A stretch of DNA of 64,000 bases. It comes from PALSA-693 sp963780345 (GTDB taxonomy: Bacteria > Actinomycetota > Acidimicrobiia > Acidimicrobiales > Palsa-688). The notes beneath the pieces are model-generated. The model saw nothing but the letters and a program-made list of their open reading frames with translations. It was not told the DNA's origin and did not search any database. Shown here one piece after another: positions 15,967 to 25,229 of the stretch. The translations under genes were made by a program, and so were the position numbers. The stretch spans positions 211,781 to 275,780 of the forward strand of contig CAWABU010000007.1 in the NCBI GenBank assembly GCA_963780345.1, written 5' to 3'. Each line of letters starts with the position of its first letter. Within the stretch, counting starts at the first letter, position 1.

Positions 15967-18105
15967 CTACTCCCCGGTCGCGGCCGCCGCCGGACCGCAG
16001 AGGACGACGATCGAGCGAGGACCAACCGTCACGGCGCCGCCGGCCGAGGGTGGGCGAGCCACGGGCAGGTTCGCAGGGTCGAAGGTGTCGAGCTCGCCGT
16101 ACCACATCTGGCCTGGACGGGTCGCCGGAAGGACGAAGTTGAGAGGCTCCCACCAGGCGTTGACCAGCACCAGGAAGTCGTCATCGACGAGGGCACAGCC
16201 GTCGGCGGCCCGATCAGGGTCGTCCGAGCCGTCGAGGTAGATCCCGAGGGCCCGGGCGTTGGAGTCGGCCCAGTGATCGGCGGTCATGGCGGTCCCGTCC
16301 GGGGCATACCAGCCCAGCTCCCGCGCCGCCGCACCGGCGAGAAAGCGGCGCCGGCGGAAGACCGGGTGGTCCCGCCGCAGCGCAATCAGGCGTTTGGTGA
16401 AGGTGAGGAAGTCGGTGTCGATGTGGGCCCAGTCCAACCAGGTGATGGCATTGTCCTGGCAGTAGGCGTTGTTGTTGCCACCCTGGGTCCGGCCCAACTC
16501 GTCACCGCCGAGCACCAGGGGCACCCCGAAGGAGAGGAGCAGCGTGGTCAGCAACGCCCGGCGCTGCCGGGCCCGCAGGCTGGTGATGTCGGGGTCGGAC
16601 GTCGGTCCCTCGATCCCGCAGTTCCACGACCGGTTGTCGTCGGTGCCGTCCCGATTGCCTTCGCCGTTGGCCTCGTTGTGCTTCTGGTCGTAGGAGACCA
16701 GGTCGGCGAGGGTAAAGCCGTCGTGCACGGTGATCACGTTGACCGATGCCGTCGGTCGCCGTCCGGGCCGGGCGAAGAGGTCAGCGGAACCGGTGAAGCG
16801 ATCGGCGAACTCACCGATCAGGCCGTCGTGGCTGCGCCAGAAGTCGCGCATGGCGTCGCGGTACTTGCCGTTCCACTCGCGCCACAGGGGAGGGAAGCGC
16901 CCAAGGGCGTAGCTGTCGGCCTGGCCCACATCCCACGGCTCGGCGAACAGCTTGACCCGACCGACGATGGGGTCCTGCGAGACCATGTCAAAGAAGGCGG
17001 AGACCTGGTCGAAACCGCCCTCCTCGCGGGCCAGGCTGGCGGCCAGGTCGAAGCGAAAGCCGTCTACCCGCATCTCGGTCAGCCAGTAGCGCAGCGAGTC
17101 CATGATGAGCCGCAACGCAGTCGGGTCCCCTGCGTTGACGGTGTTGCCGCAGCCGGTGGTGTCCACGTACCGGCGCGGATCGCCCGCGACCAGGTGATAG
17201 TAGGCCGGGTTGTCGAGACCCCGGAAGCACAACGTCGGGCCGAGGTGATCGGCCTCGGCCGTGTGGTTGAAGACCACGTCGAGGATCACCTCCAGCCCGG
17301 CGCCGTGCAACGCCTCGACCATGCCCTTGAACTCGGCCACCTGCCCGCCGGGCCGTCCGGCGCGGACGGCCGCCGAGTAGGCGTCGTGCGGGGCGAAATA
17401 GCCGATGGTGTTGTAGCCCCAGTAGTTGGTGAGACCCCGGCCGGGGAGGAACGATTCCGGGACGTTCTGATGGACAGGTAGCAGCTCCACCGCGGTGATA
17501 CCCAGGTCGACGAGATGGGCCAGGGCGGCCTCGTGTCCAAGCCCGGCGTAGGTGCCGCGGAGCCCGGGCGGGATGTCGGGGTGGGTCATGGTAAAGCCCC
17601 GGACGTGCACCTCGTAGATGACGGTGTCCGCGTAGCGGTGCCGGGGCCGGGGCCGATCGGTCCAGGCGAAGCCGGGATCCACGACCAGGCTGCGGGGAAC
17701 GAACCCGGCTGAGTCCAGGCCGCTCGCGATGTCGGGATCGTCCGCCGCGTACCCGAGAACCTCAGGGCCGAAGCGAACCCGGCCGGTGATGGCCCGGGCG
17801 TACGGATCGAGCAGGAGCTTCGCCGGATTGCAGCGAACCCCCCGGGCCGGGTCATAGGGACCGGTGGTGCGGAAGCCGTAGGCCTGGCCCGGTCCGACGT
17901 CAGGCAGGAAGCCGTGCCACACGCCGGCGTCGTAGTCCTCCAGGGGGATACGGGTTTCGCGACCCGCCTGGTCGAAGAGACACAACCACACCCCTTCGGC
18001 GACTGCTGATGTCACGGCAAAGTTGGTGCCGCCGGATCCGGGGGTCGCCCCGAGGGGAAACTCGCTGCCCGGGACGGCCCTGATGGTCCCGGCGTCGGCG
18101 GTCAT
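15967..18105 (-). CDS. glgX: Glycogen debranching enzyme GlgX
   Basis: The 712-aa product has an N-terminal CBM48 domain (FPLGATPGSGGTNFAVTSAV) and a GH13_11 catalytic barrel: EVILDVVFNHTAE, MRVDGFRFDLAASLARE (nucleophile Asp), FAEPWDVGQ (acid/base Glu) and VHDGFTLADLVSYDQKHNEA. GGDELGRTQGGNNNAYCQD is a GlgX signature. It hydrolyses alpha-1,6 branches of limit dextrins in glycogen breakdown. Its ATG overlaps the stop of the upstream MGH1-type glycosidase (ATGA), indicating an operon. A second, multiply broken copy lies at 51935-54086. Confidence 0.92.
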   Translation of the reverse strand: MTADAGTIRAVPGSEFPLGATPGSGGTNFAVTSAVAEGVWLCLFDQAGRETRIPLEDYDAGVWHGFLPDVGPGQAYGFRTTGPYDPARGVRCNPAKLLLDPYARAITGRVRFGPEVLGYAADDPDIASGLDSAGFVPRSLVVDPGFAWTDRPRPRHRYADTVIYEVHVRGFTMTHPDIPPGLRGTYAGLGHEAALAHLVDLGITAVELLPVHQNVPESFLPGRGLTNYWGYNTIGYFAPHDAYSAAVRAGRPGGQVAEFKGMVEALHGAGLEVILDVVFNHTAEADHLGPTLCFRGLDNPAYYHLVAGDPRRYVDTTGCGNTVNAGDPTALRLIMDSLRYWLTEMRVDGFRFDLAASLAREEGGFDQVSAFFDMVSQDPIVGRVKLFAEPWDVGQADSYALGRFPPLWREWNGKYRDAMRDFWRSHDGLIGEFADRFTGSADLFARPGRRPTASVNVITVHDGFTLADLVSYDQKHNEANGEGNRDGTDDNRSWNCGIEGPTSDPDITSLRARQRRALLTTLLLSFGVPLVLGGDELGRTQGGNNNAYCQDNAITWLDWAHIDTDFLTFTKRLIALRRDHPVFRRRRFLAGAAARELGWYAPDGTAMTADHWADSNARALGIYLDGSDDPDRAADGCALVDDDFLVLVNAWWEPLNFVLPATRPGQMWYGELDTFDPANLPVARPPSAGGAVTVGPRSIVVLCGPAAAATGE

Positions 18106-20843
18106 CGTCGCCCTCTCCGCCGCGAGGCCGAACCGGCGGGCGCCCCCCTCGTGGCGACGGTGCGAAGCACGTCGCCAAGGGCATCAACGTCGCCGTGGCG
18201 GCGCCGGATGGCGTCCGCGACGACTCCGGTCCAGCCGGTCTGGTGTGAGGCTCCGAGGCCGGCGCCGTTATCGCCATGGAAGTACTCGTTGAACACCAGG
18301 TTGTCCTTCCACGCCGGGTCGTGCTGCAACTTGTCGACGTCGCCGAAGCAGGGGCGCCGGCCGTCGGCGCCGACCAGAAAGATGGAAATCATGCGCCGGC
18401 GCAGGTCCTGGGCGATGGCACCGAGGGTCAGCTTCTGTCCCGACCCGGTCGGGTACTCGACCGCGAGCGTGTCCCCAAAGAAACGGTCGTAGCGCTCGAG
18501 GGCGCCGATGACCAGGTAGTTGAGCGGAAACCACAAGGGGCCGCGCCAGTTGGAGTTGCCGCCGAACATGGGCGTGGTGGACTCGGCCGGCTCATAGTCG
18601 ATGGTGGCGTGCACGCCCTCCACGTCCAGCTGATACGGATGGTCCCGGTGGTAGGCGGATATCGCTCGCAGGCCATATGGAGACAGGAATTCCCGCTCGT
18701 CGAAGAGCTTGGTGAACATTCGCTGGAGCCGGTCCACGCCCACGACCCCGAGGAGCAGGCGCCGGTTGCCCGGCTGGCCCTGCAGCAGCCCGGACCCGGA
18801 CAGGCGGCTCTCATCGTCGAGTCCCTCCTGGCCGAGCAAGCGGGGGAATTGTTTCGCCACCACCAGACTGCGAGCCACCGTCGTCTCATCGACCACGGCG
18901 GCCGCGAGCATGGGAATGATCCCGACCATGGAACGCACCCGGACGGGGACCGCGACGCCATCCGGACTGATGAGCCGGTCGTAGAACAGACCGTCGGTGT
19001 CGTCCCACAGCCCCTGGGTGTCCATAGCCTCCCGGATGGCGGCGAAATGCTCGGCGAACTTCAGGACCAGATCGGTCGCCGGTCGTTGACCGGTGCGGTT
19101 GAGCACACCGGCGATCGCGGCCATGGCCAAGGCGTAGGAGGCCATCCACCCGGTGGCATCCGATTGTTCGAGGACGCCCCCGACAGGGAGATGGGAGCGG
19201 TCGATGGGCCCGATGTTGTCCAGCCCGAGAAATCCGCCCTCGAACACATTGCTGCCATCGGCGTCTTCGAGATTGACCCACCAGGTGAAATTCACCAGCA
19301 GCTTGTCGAAGATCCGGCTGAGGAAGTCGACGTCGCGGCCGCCGTCGATGGCGAAGACTTCCAGGGCCGCCCAGGCCTGGACGGGCGGGTTGACATCCCC
19401 GAAGTCCCACTCGTAGGCAGGCAGCGCCCCGTTGGGATGCTGGAACCACTCGCGGCACAGGAGGATGAGCTGATACTTGGCGAACGCCGGGTCGACGTGA
19501 GCCAGGGCGACGCAGTGGAACGCCAGGTCCCAGGCCGCGAACCAGGGGTATTCCCATTTGTCGGGCATCGACATGATGTCGAAGGCGTCGAAGTTGCGCC
19601 AGCGGACGTTGCGGCCGGACAGGCGCGACTGCGGTGGGCGGGGTTGGGTCGGGTCGCCGTCCAGCCAGCGGCTGACGTCGAAGTAGTACAGCTGCTTGCT
19701 CCACAGCATCCCGGCGAAGGCCTGCCGCATCACCAGCGCCTCGTCCGGCGAGGCGTCGCTCGGGGTCAACTCGGCGTAGAACTCGTCCGCTTCACGACGG
19801 CGGCGGGTCACGGCCTTCTCGAAGTTGGTGCCGAGGGCGGAGCCGGCCTTCGGCGTAGCGCCCTCCGGACGAAGGCGAAGACGCAACTCGATGGTCTGAC
19901 CGGGGTCGACCGTGAGGCGATACCACGCCGCGCACTTGGTGCCGTGCCGCTCGGGGTTCACCGTCGGGGCGCCGGCGACCACGTGATCGTTGATGCCGTC
20001 CTTGGCGTAGGGCGGGCTCGACGAGACCCCGTAGAGCCGACCGTGGTTGGTCTCGTTGTCGCAGAAGAGCAGCGTCGGCGAGTCGCCGGCGGGGTTCGGA
20101 CCCGCCAGCAGCTCCAGATCTCCCAGGAAGGGGTGCTGGATCTCGACCGCCGCCTCACCCCGAGCGGACATGTCGGGCTTGGGACCGTTGATCTCCCAGG
20201 ACCAGGTGTTGCGAAACCACGCGGTGGGCAGGACGTGGACCAGGTCGGCTTCCGGGCCGGCGTTGGTGACCTGTATGGACATCAGGATGTCGACCGGGCT
20301 CGCTTTGGCGTAATGCACCTCGACGATCCAGTAGCGGTCGTCGTCGAAGATGCCGGTGTCCATCAACTCGTATTCCGGATCGAGCTTGGTGCGCCGGCCA
20401 TTCTCGGCCCGGAGGTGTTCGTAGGGATACGCCCCTTGCGGGTAGTGGTAGCGCCAGCGGTTCCAGGCGTGACTCGGTACGGCGTCGAGATACCACCAGT
20501 ACTCCTTGACGTCCTCGCCGTGGTTGGCCTCGGCGCCGGTCAGGCCGTACGCCCGCTCTTTGAGGATGGGGTCCCGACCGTTCCAGAGGGCCAGGCCCAG
20601 GCACAGCCGCTGCTCGACGTCGCAGAAGCCGGCCAGGCCGTCCTCGCCCCACCGGTAGGCCTGCGAGCGGGCATGGTCGTGCGGCAGGTAGTCCCATGCC
20701 TCGCCGCCGGCGCTGTAGTCCTCCCGCACCGTTCCCCACTGCCGCTCGCTCACGTACGGGCCCCAGAGGTACCAGTCGCTCGCCTGGCGGAGGCCATTTT
20801 CCAGCCCTCCGAACCCTTTGACTCGTTCCGATTCGACGCTCAT
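18102..20843 (-). CDS. MGH1/GH63-like glycoside hydrolase
   Basis: The 913-aa product resembles the large actinobacterial MGH1-type (GH63-like) glucosidases. The N-terminus reads ASDWYLWGPYVSERQWGTVR and EDYSAGGEAWDYLPHDHARS. The (alpha/alpha)6-barrel part includes FDAFDIMSMPDKWEYPWFAA and WDLAFHCVALAHVDPAFAKY. Later come FGGNSNWRGPLWFPLNYLVI and FNEYFHGDNGAGLGASHQTG, both characteristic. The substrate is probably a glucose-containing saccharide, but I cannot name it. It is coupled to glgX by an ATGA overlap, which suggests joint use in storage-sugar turnover. Confidence 0.82.
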   Translation of the reverse strand: MSVESERVKGFGGLENGLRQASDWYLWGPYVSERQWGTVREDYSAGGEAWDYLPHDHARSQAYRWGEDGLAGFCDVEQRLCLGLALWNGRDPILKERAYGLTGAEANHGEDVKEYWWYLDAVPSHAWNRWRYHYPQGAYPYEHLRAENGRRTKLDPEYELMDTGIFDDDRYWIVEVHYAKASPVDILMSIQVTNAGPEADLVHVLPTAWFRNTWSWEINGPKPDMSARGEAAVEIQHPFLGDLELLAGPNPAGDSPTLLFCDNETNHGRLYGVSSSPPYAKDGINDHVVAGAPTVNPERHGTKCAAWYRLTVDPGQTIELRLRLRPEGATPKAGSALGTNFEKAVTRRRREADEFYAELTPSDASPDEALVMRQAFAGMLWSKQLYYFDVSRWLDGDPTQPRPPQSRLSGRNVRWRNFDAFDIMSMPDKWEYPWFAAWDLAFHCVALAHVDPAFAKYQLILLCREWFQHPNGALPAYEWDFGDVNPPVQAWAALEVFAIDGGRDVDFLSRIFDKLLVNFTWWVNLEDADGSNVFEGGFLGLDNIGPIDRSHLPVGGVLEQSDATGWMASYALAMAAIAGVLNRTGQRPATDLVLKFAEHFAAIREAMDTQGLWDDTDGLFYDRLISPDGVAVPVRVRSMVGIIPMLAAAVVDETTVARSLVVAKQFPRLLGQEGLDDESRLSGSGLLQGQPGNRRLLLGVVGVDRLQRMFTKLFDEREFLSPYGLRAISAYHRDHPYQLDVEGVHATIDYEPAESTTPMFGGNSNWRGPLWFPLNYLVIGALERYDRFFGDTLAVEYPTGSGQKLTLGAIAQDLRRRMISIFLVGADGRRPCFGDVDKLQHDPAWKDNLVFNEYFHGDNGAGLGASHQTGWTGVVADAIRRRHGDVDALGDVLRTVATRGAPAGSASRRRGRR

Positions 20844-21198
20844 GGTGGGGAGAACCGCCCTTTCGTTGGTCGATGGGGGCCGCCAGAAAGCTGGCCGTGC
20901 CGGGAGAATAGGTCCCCTGGCGCATCGTGCCGTCCGGGCATCGGAGACGGGTCACACACAGGGGGTGAGCATCATCGACCGCCGGCGGGTGGAGCTGGCC
21001 GACGGGTGGAGTTGGTCGGCGGGGCCGACTGCCGGCCGAGGCCAGCGGTCAGCGGCAGGGCGGGCGGGCCCACCCCCGGTGCGCCGGGATCGGGTGTCGC
21101 CGGGAGCATCTGCCCCGGATCCAGCATTCGGGCTTGTGCAGCGGTCGCCGGGTTGCGAGAGTACTAGGGCCATCACGACACCCGGAAGGAGCAAAGCG
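20844..21198. other. Intergenic region between divergent genes
   Basis: This 355-bp stretch separates the minus-strand glycosidase start from the plus-strand 138-aa gene. GC-rich open frames cross it on both strands, but none shows a recognisable domain, ribosome binding site and conserved start together. It should hold the divergent promoters. No clear -35/-10 pair was identified. Confidence 0.4.
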
Positions 21199-21615
21199 AT
21201 GAGCAGGGCGAGAGAGGACCGGGCTGCTCTCAGGGCAGAGACCACCAGATTGCTGAACGATCTGGGAGGCTCGGCGGAGATAGTCGCGTCAAAGCTCGAA
21301 TCGACGGGCGTCAAGGGCGTTCCGGGCAGCGGTACCGGTTGCGCCATCGCCCGCTACGTCAACGCGGTGATGGCCTCGGATTCGCGCCTGGGCCCGATCA
21401 CCGTCAGCAACGAAGCGGTCACCATTCTCGGCCGCCACTGGTGGACCCCTCCGGTGATCGTCCCGGTGCCGCTCCCCGTGCGCAGCTTCATCGTCCGCTT
21501 CGATCGGGAGGACTTTGTCAGTCTTACCGCTGCGCCGCACGGCGCCCGCCGGAGCTCCGGACCGGGATCGGGGCCCGTCGACCATGCGGCCAGCCGGGAC
21601 GACGCTCACACATGA
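21199..21615 (+). CDS. Hypothetical protein next to DUF2252
   Basis: The 138-aa product starts at ATG 21199 with GGAAGGA about 7 bases upstream. It has an N-terminal helical stretch (REDRAALRAETTRLLNDLGG), then GSGTGCAIARYVNAVMASD, and a beta-like segment VIVPVPLPVRSFIVRFDRED. The C-tail is Gly/Ser/Pro-rich. I do not recognise a family. Its stop overlaps the ATG of the DUF2252 gene (ATGA), so it is translationally coupled to it. Confidence 0.6.
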   Translation: MSRAREDRAALRAETTRLLNDLGGSAEIVASKLESTGVKGVPGSGTGCAIARYVNAVMASDSRLGPITVSNEAVTILGRHWWTPPVIVPVPLPVRSFIVRFDREDFVSLTAAPHGARRSSGPGSGPVDHAASRDDAHT

Positions 21616-23147
21616 CAGCCCCGCCGGGCGTCGCGACCACATCGGACGCCCGGCCGAAGCCAATCGCTCGACAGACGCCGATGGCCCAAGAGAAGCCGAT
21701 GGCCCGACAGAAGCCGATCGCCCGACAGAAGCCGATCGCCCGACAGAAGCCGATCGCCCGACAGAAGCCGATCGACAGCCCGTCGAGCCGCGCCGAGTTC
21801 GGGCGGGCGGCCCGCACCGCTGTTCCCCGAGGTGTGCACGGGGACTGGATCGGTCCTTCGGACCGGGCCGATCCGATCGCCATCCTGGAGGCACAAGCGA
21901 GCAATCGGGTCCAGGAACTGGTGCCGATCCGCTATGGCCGCATGCTGTCGTCGCCGTTCGCCTTCTATCGCGGGGCGGCCGCGGTGATGGCGTCCGACCT
22001 GGCCGGCTCCCCGAACTCCGGGTTGCCGGTGCAGGCCTGTGGCGACGCTCACGCGTCCAACTTCGGGATTTTTGCCACCCCCGAGCGGGGCCTGGTCTTC
22101 GACGTCAATGACTTCGACGAGACCCTGCCCGGCCCCTGGGAATGGGACGTCAAGCGGCTGGCCGCCAGCCTGGGGATCGCGGCCCGCCAGCGGGACCTGG
22201 ACGACCAGCTGGGCGCCGGGATCGTGTCCGGGGCCGTGCGCTCCTATCGGACGGCCATGCGCGAGTTCGCAGGTATGGCCCATCTGACGGTCTGGTACAG
22301 CCGGCTGGACGCCGAGACGGTGCAACGATGGCGGTCCGAGGCTTCCCGCAAGCAGATCACGCGAACCCAGGCCATTGCGGCCAAAGCGAAGTCAAAGGAC
22401 AACCTGCGCGCCGTGGCGAAGTTGACGGAGCGGCGAGAGGGGCGACTGCGTTTCGCCTCGGCGCCGCCCCTCCTCGTGCCGGTCGCGGAGTTGATCGAGG
22501 GCGGTGACGCGGTGATTCCGGCCCTCGACGAGGTGCTCGGCCGCTACGCCGAAAGCCTGCGGCCCGAGCTCCGGAGACTGCTCAACGCGTACCACGTGGT
22601 GGACATGGCCCGGAAGGTGGTCGGCGTCGGCAGCGTCGGCACCCGGGCGTGGATCGTGCTGCTCGAAGGCCGGGATGGAGGCGACACCCTGATCCTGCAG
22701 GCCAAGGAGGCCCAGGCCTCCGTGCTCGAGGCCCACCTCGCCGCCAGCGAGTTTCCGCACCACGGCGAGCGGGTCGTGGTGGGCCAGCGCCTCATGCAGA
22801 GTTCCAGCGACATTTTTCTGGGCTGGGTCACGGCGACCGGTATCGACGGTCAGGACCGGCATTTCTACGTCCGCCAGCTCTGGGACTGGAAGGGCTCGGT
22901 CGACCTCGACGTCATCGAGCCCGACAGCCTGCGGGTTTACGGCGAGCTATGCGGCTGGACGCTGGCCCGGGCCCACGCCCGCTCCGGTGATGCGATCGGC
23001 ATCGCCTCTTATCTCGGATCCAGTGACCAGTTCGACCGGGCGCTGGTCCGGTTCGCGGCGGGCTACGCCGACCAAAACGAGTGGGACCACGCCGCCCTGG
23101 CCCGGGTCGTTCGCGAAGGACGGGTCACCGCGCAGCTGGGCGTGTAG
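21612..23147 (+). CDS. DUF2252 family protein
   Basis: The 511-aa product matches DUF2252: RYGRMLSSPFAFYRGAAAVM, GDAHASNFGIFATPERGLVF, DVNDFDETLPGPWEWDVKRL and YVRQLWDWKGSVDLD. The H-x-x-N and D-x-N-D-F-D pattern resembles the aminoglycoside-phosphotransferase/protein-kinase-like fold, so ATP-dependent phosphotransfer is plausible but unproven. The first 60 residues are a low-complexity leader containing KPIARQ hexapeptide repeats encoded by an 18-bp tandem repeat. The DUF2252 core begins at about residue 70. Confidence 0.82.
   Translation: MTAPPGVATTSDARPKPIARQTPMAQEKPMARQKPIARQKPIARQKPIARQKPIDSPSSRAEFGRAARTAVPRGVHGDWIGPSDRADPIAILEAQASNRVQELVPIRYGRMLSSPFAFYRGAAAVMASDLAGSPNSGLPVQACGDAHASNFGIFATPERGLVFDVNDFDETLPGPWEWDVKRLAASLGIAARQRDLDDQLGAGIVSGAVRSYRTAMREFAGMAHLTVWYSRLDAETVQRWRSEASRKQITRTQAIAAKAKSKDNLRAVAKLTERREGRLRFASAPPLLVPVAELIEGGDAVIPALDEVLGRYAESLRPELRRLLNAYHVVDMARKVVGVGSVGTRAWIVLLEGRDGGDTLILQAKEAQASVLEAHLAASEFPHHGERVVVGQRLMQSSSDIFLGWVTATGIDGQDRHFYVRQLWDWKGSVDLDVIEPDSLRVYGELCGWTLARAHARSGDAIGIASYLGSSDQFDRALVRFAAGYADQNEWDHAALARVVREGRVTAQLGV
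21684..21778. repeat. 18-bp tandem repeat encoding KPIARQ units
   Basis: The unit AAGCCGATCGCCCGACAG occurs four times in tandem, flanked by variant units (AAGCCGATGGCCCGACAG, GAGAAGCCGATGGCCC). It encodes K-P-(I/M)-A-R-Q hexapeptides at the N-terminus of the DUF2252 protein. Unit size keeps the reading frame, so copy-number variation between strains would be tolerated. Confidence 0.85.
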
Positions 23148-23217
23148 TCCGCCGATCTTCAGCCCCAGGTCGGCGGAAATCCTCGAAGCCACCCGGGTGG
23201 CTCCGTAAGATCGGGAC

Positions 23218-23361
23218 ATGGACGAAGCTCAAGGTGCAACGCCCAGCTCTGACGACACCGCCGCCTTCCAACGGTTCTACGCCGGGGGCTCGACCGACCA
23301 ACCCGGATCGAGAGGCTTTCTCTACCGCCTTCTGATCGGGTGGTGGCGAGACCGCCCGTAG
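23218..23361 (+). CDS. Possible 47-aa small protein
   Basis: ATG at 23218 opens a 47-codon frame ending in TAG. The product is acidic at its start (MDEAQGATPSSDDTAAFQRF) and ends with a hydrophobic, Trp-rich basic tail (GFLYRLLIGWWRDRP) that could lie on a membrane. Codon third positions are mostly G/C. No strong ribosome binding site is visible and no family is recognised. It lies between DUF2252 and the convergent AIM24 pair. Confidence 0.35.
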   Translation: MDEAQGATPSSDDTAAFQRFYAGGSTDQPGSRGFLYRLLIGWWRDRP

Positions 23362-23400
23362 GGCCAACTGCCGCGGGACGCGGTCCGGCCCGCTGGCACC

Positions 23401-24384
23401 TCAGGTCCAGAGGTATTGGCTGTACTGGCAGCTGTCGACGAAGTCGGTGCCGGGGTCCTCGAGTCGGTCATAGCTCGACTGGAGGCCCACCCGACCCGGT
23501 CCGATCAGGCGCAGCCACAGGTAGCGGTTACCCCAGCTGCGCCACAGCTGGACGCCGGCGGCCGGGTATTCGACGTGCAAGGCCAGGCCGACAGTCGGGT
23601 CTTTGAACAGCAGCGCGGGGGGCTTGACCAGGATCGACTCGCCGTCGCCGAGATCACGGGCAAAGGCGTTGCCGCCGCACTGGATCAGCACCAACCCCGG
23701 CTCGTCACCGGCGGTGAAGCGGTCGACCTGGCGACCCACCGGGTAGAGGTAACGCACCTCGTCCTGGCGCCGGTCGTCTCGATCGCCCGCTTCGAGGCCG
23801 GCCAGGTCCAGGCCCATCTTGAGCAGCCCGAGGCCGCCGCTCTGACCAGCCCCCCCGTCGCCGGCCGTGCTGAACCAGATCCCGCTGTCATACCAGTCGT
23901 ACCCCAGGCCGCGAGTCGCGACCACCAGCCGGTGCTCCCGGACGTCGACCGCCGCGCCCGGTGGCAGGGGGATGGCCACGATCTCGCCGGGCGCATCGTG
24001 CGAGAACGAGATGGTCCCGGGGCCGGTCGCCTCCAGCATCACCACCGGGAGGCCGGCTCGCATGCGATCCCAGCCGCCCCGCATCGACATCGGGCGGACC
24101 TGGACGGCCGGCTCTTGCCACAGAAGGTTCTCGTGCGGGAAGAACACCGCGTCGCCAGCGGCCAAGCGCAGGTCGGCGGCCGGAGCGAGGGTACCCATGA
24201 TCTGGACCGAGGACTGGCCGATCTGAAGCCGGGTCATGTCGGGGATGGCCGGCAACTCCGTCCAGCCCGACGTGGTCCGGCGGGCTACATCGACCGGGCC
24301 GCCGCAGTTCGGGCAGGTGGTGCCGGCTCCCGTGGAGGTGGTCCGGCAGTACGGGCAGAGGTAGGTGGTAGTGCCGTCGGACAT
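23401..24384 (-). CDS. Zinc-ribbon plus AIM24-domain protein
   Basis: The 327-aa product begins with a zinc ribbon (CPYC at 10-13, CPNCGGPV at 24-31), followed by an AIM24/DUF124 beta-barrel domain: VRPMSMRGGWDRMRAGLPVV, GPGTISFSHDAPGEIVAIPL and DVREHRLVVATRGLGYDWYD. AIM24-like proteins are of unknown function in bacteria. The upstream paralogue ends with TGATG at 24384, so the two genes are coupled. Confidence 0.75.
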   Translation of the reverse strand: MSDGTTTYLCPYCRTTSTGAGTTCPNCGGPVDVARRTTSGWTELPAIPDMTRLQIGQSSVQIMGTLAPAADLRLAAGDAVFFPHENLLWQEPAVQVRPMSMRGGWDRMRAGLPVVMLEATGPGTISFSHDAPGEIVAIPLPPGAAVDVREHRLVVATRGLGYDWYDSGIWFSTAGDGGAGQSGGLGLLKMGLDLAGLEAGDRDDRRQDEVRYLYPVGRQVDRFTAGDEPGLVLIQCGGNAFARDLGDGESILVKPPALLFKDPTVGLALHVEYPAAGVQLWRSWGNRYLWLRLIGPGRVGLQSSYDRLEDPGTDFVDSCQYSQYLWT

Positions 24385-25229
24385 CAGGCCGATCCGTGGT
24401 CCCTGTACATCGACTGGATGCCGACCCGCCCCGGCCCCGAGAGCCGCATCAGCGTGAGTCCGGGACCGGTGAGCACGGCGGAGGCGGTCTGCATGACCGG
24501 GCCGGAGAGGGCCCCTTCGATACCCTCCTTGCGCAGGGCCCGGAGGGCCTTGAGCCCGGCCATGCCCCGGCTGGCCAGGTTTCGGGCGCCCTGCACGGCG
24601 CTGGACGTCTCGGAGTCGCCGGCGGTCAGCTTGTGGGTCACGGTCTCCACCCCGACCGCGGCGTCCTTGTACAGGAAGCCCCCTGGCTCCACCTGGATGG
24701 TCTCGCCCTCGCGGAGCGTCCGTTCCAGCACGTTGCCGTAGCCATGGAGGAGGAGCAGGCCGGCGCGGTCAGTCGCCCGGAAGCGATCGAGGTACATGCC
24801 GCTGCCGACCGCGAGGGTGGCTTTGAGGCCCGGCAGTCGCTCGAAGGTATAGGTCAGTCCGGCGGTGGCGACGATCATGGCGTGCTCGCGCACGTCGAGC
24901 TCGACCCCCGGATCGATCGGCATCACGACGAGCTCACCAGGGGAATCCCGGGAAAAGGACAGCCGTCCCGGGCCTCGAGCGGTGCTGAGCACGAACGGGA
25001 GGGTGGTCAGGAGACGTTTGGCGCCGCCGGGTGCGCTCATCACCGACATGGCCACCGATTCGTCTTTCCACAGCATGACGTGATGCTCGAAGAAGACCGC
25101 GTCACCGGCACCGAGGTTGACATCGGCGACCGGAACGACGGTGCCGTCGATCTGGACCACGCTGCCGCCGAAGGTCACCTCGGTGAGATCGCGGAGGCGG
25201 GGCGCTTGCCGCCAGCCCGAGTCGGTCAC
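24384..25229 (-). CDS. AIM24-domain protein, paralogue; zinc ribbon cut off by a frameshift
   Basis: The open frame gives a 281-aa AIM24/DUF124 protein: VVQIDGTVVPVADVNLGAGD, GPGRLSFSRDSPGELVVMPI, DVREHAMIVATAGLTYTFER. It is a clear paralogue of its downstream neighbour. Upstream, from GTG at 25338, another frame reads a zinc ribbon (RLSCRWCRAQSPASARTC). Removing one G at 25260/25261 would join both frames as TCAACGAPLDLRDSVTDSGW, restoring the second C-x-x-C. The gene therefore probably spans 24384-25338 and carries an indel or read error. The short frame starting with GTG at 25229 may be a secondary start. Confidence 0.75.
   Translation of the reverse strand: MTDSGWRQAPRLRDLTEVTFGGSVVQIDGTVVPVADVNLGAGDAVFFEHHVMLWKDESVAMSVMSAPGGAKRLLTTLPFVLSTARGPGRLSFSRDSPGELVVMPIDPGVELDVREHAMIVATAGLTYTFERLPGLKATLAVGSGMYLDRFRATDRAGLLLLHGYGNVLERTLREGETIQVEPGGFLYKDAAVGVETVTHKLTAGDSETSSAVQGARNLASRGMAGLKALRALRKEGIEGALSGPVMQTASAVLTGPGLTLMRLSGPGRVGIQSMYRDHGSA

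Noticed and set aside
18276..21167. Very long plus-strand open frame (963 codons) opposite the MGH1-type glycosidase
   Set aside because: The minus strand encodes a full-length family match with conserved motifs; the plus frame shows no domains and is a GC-driven shadow.
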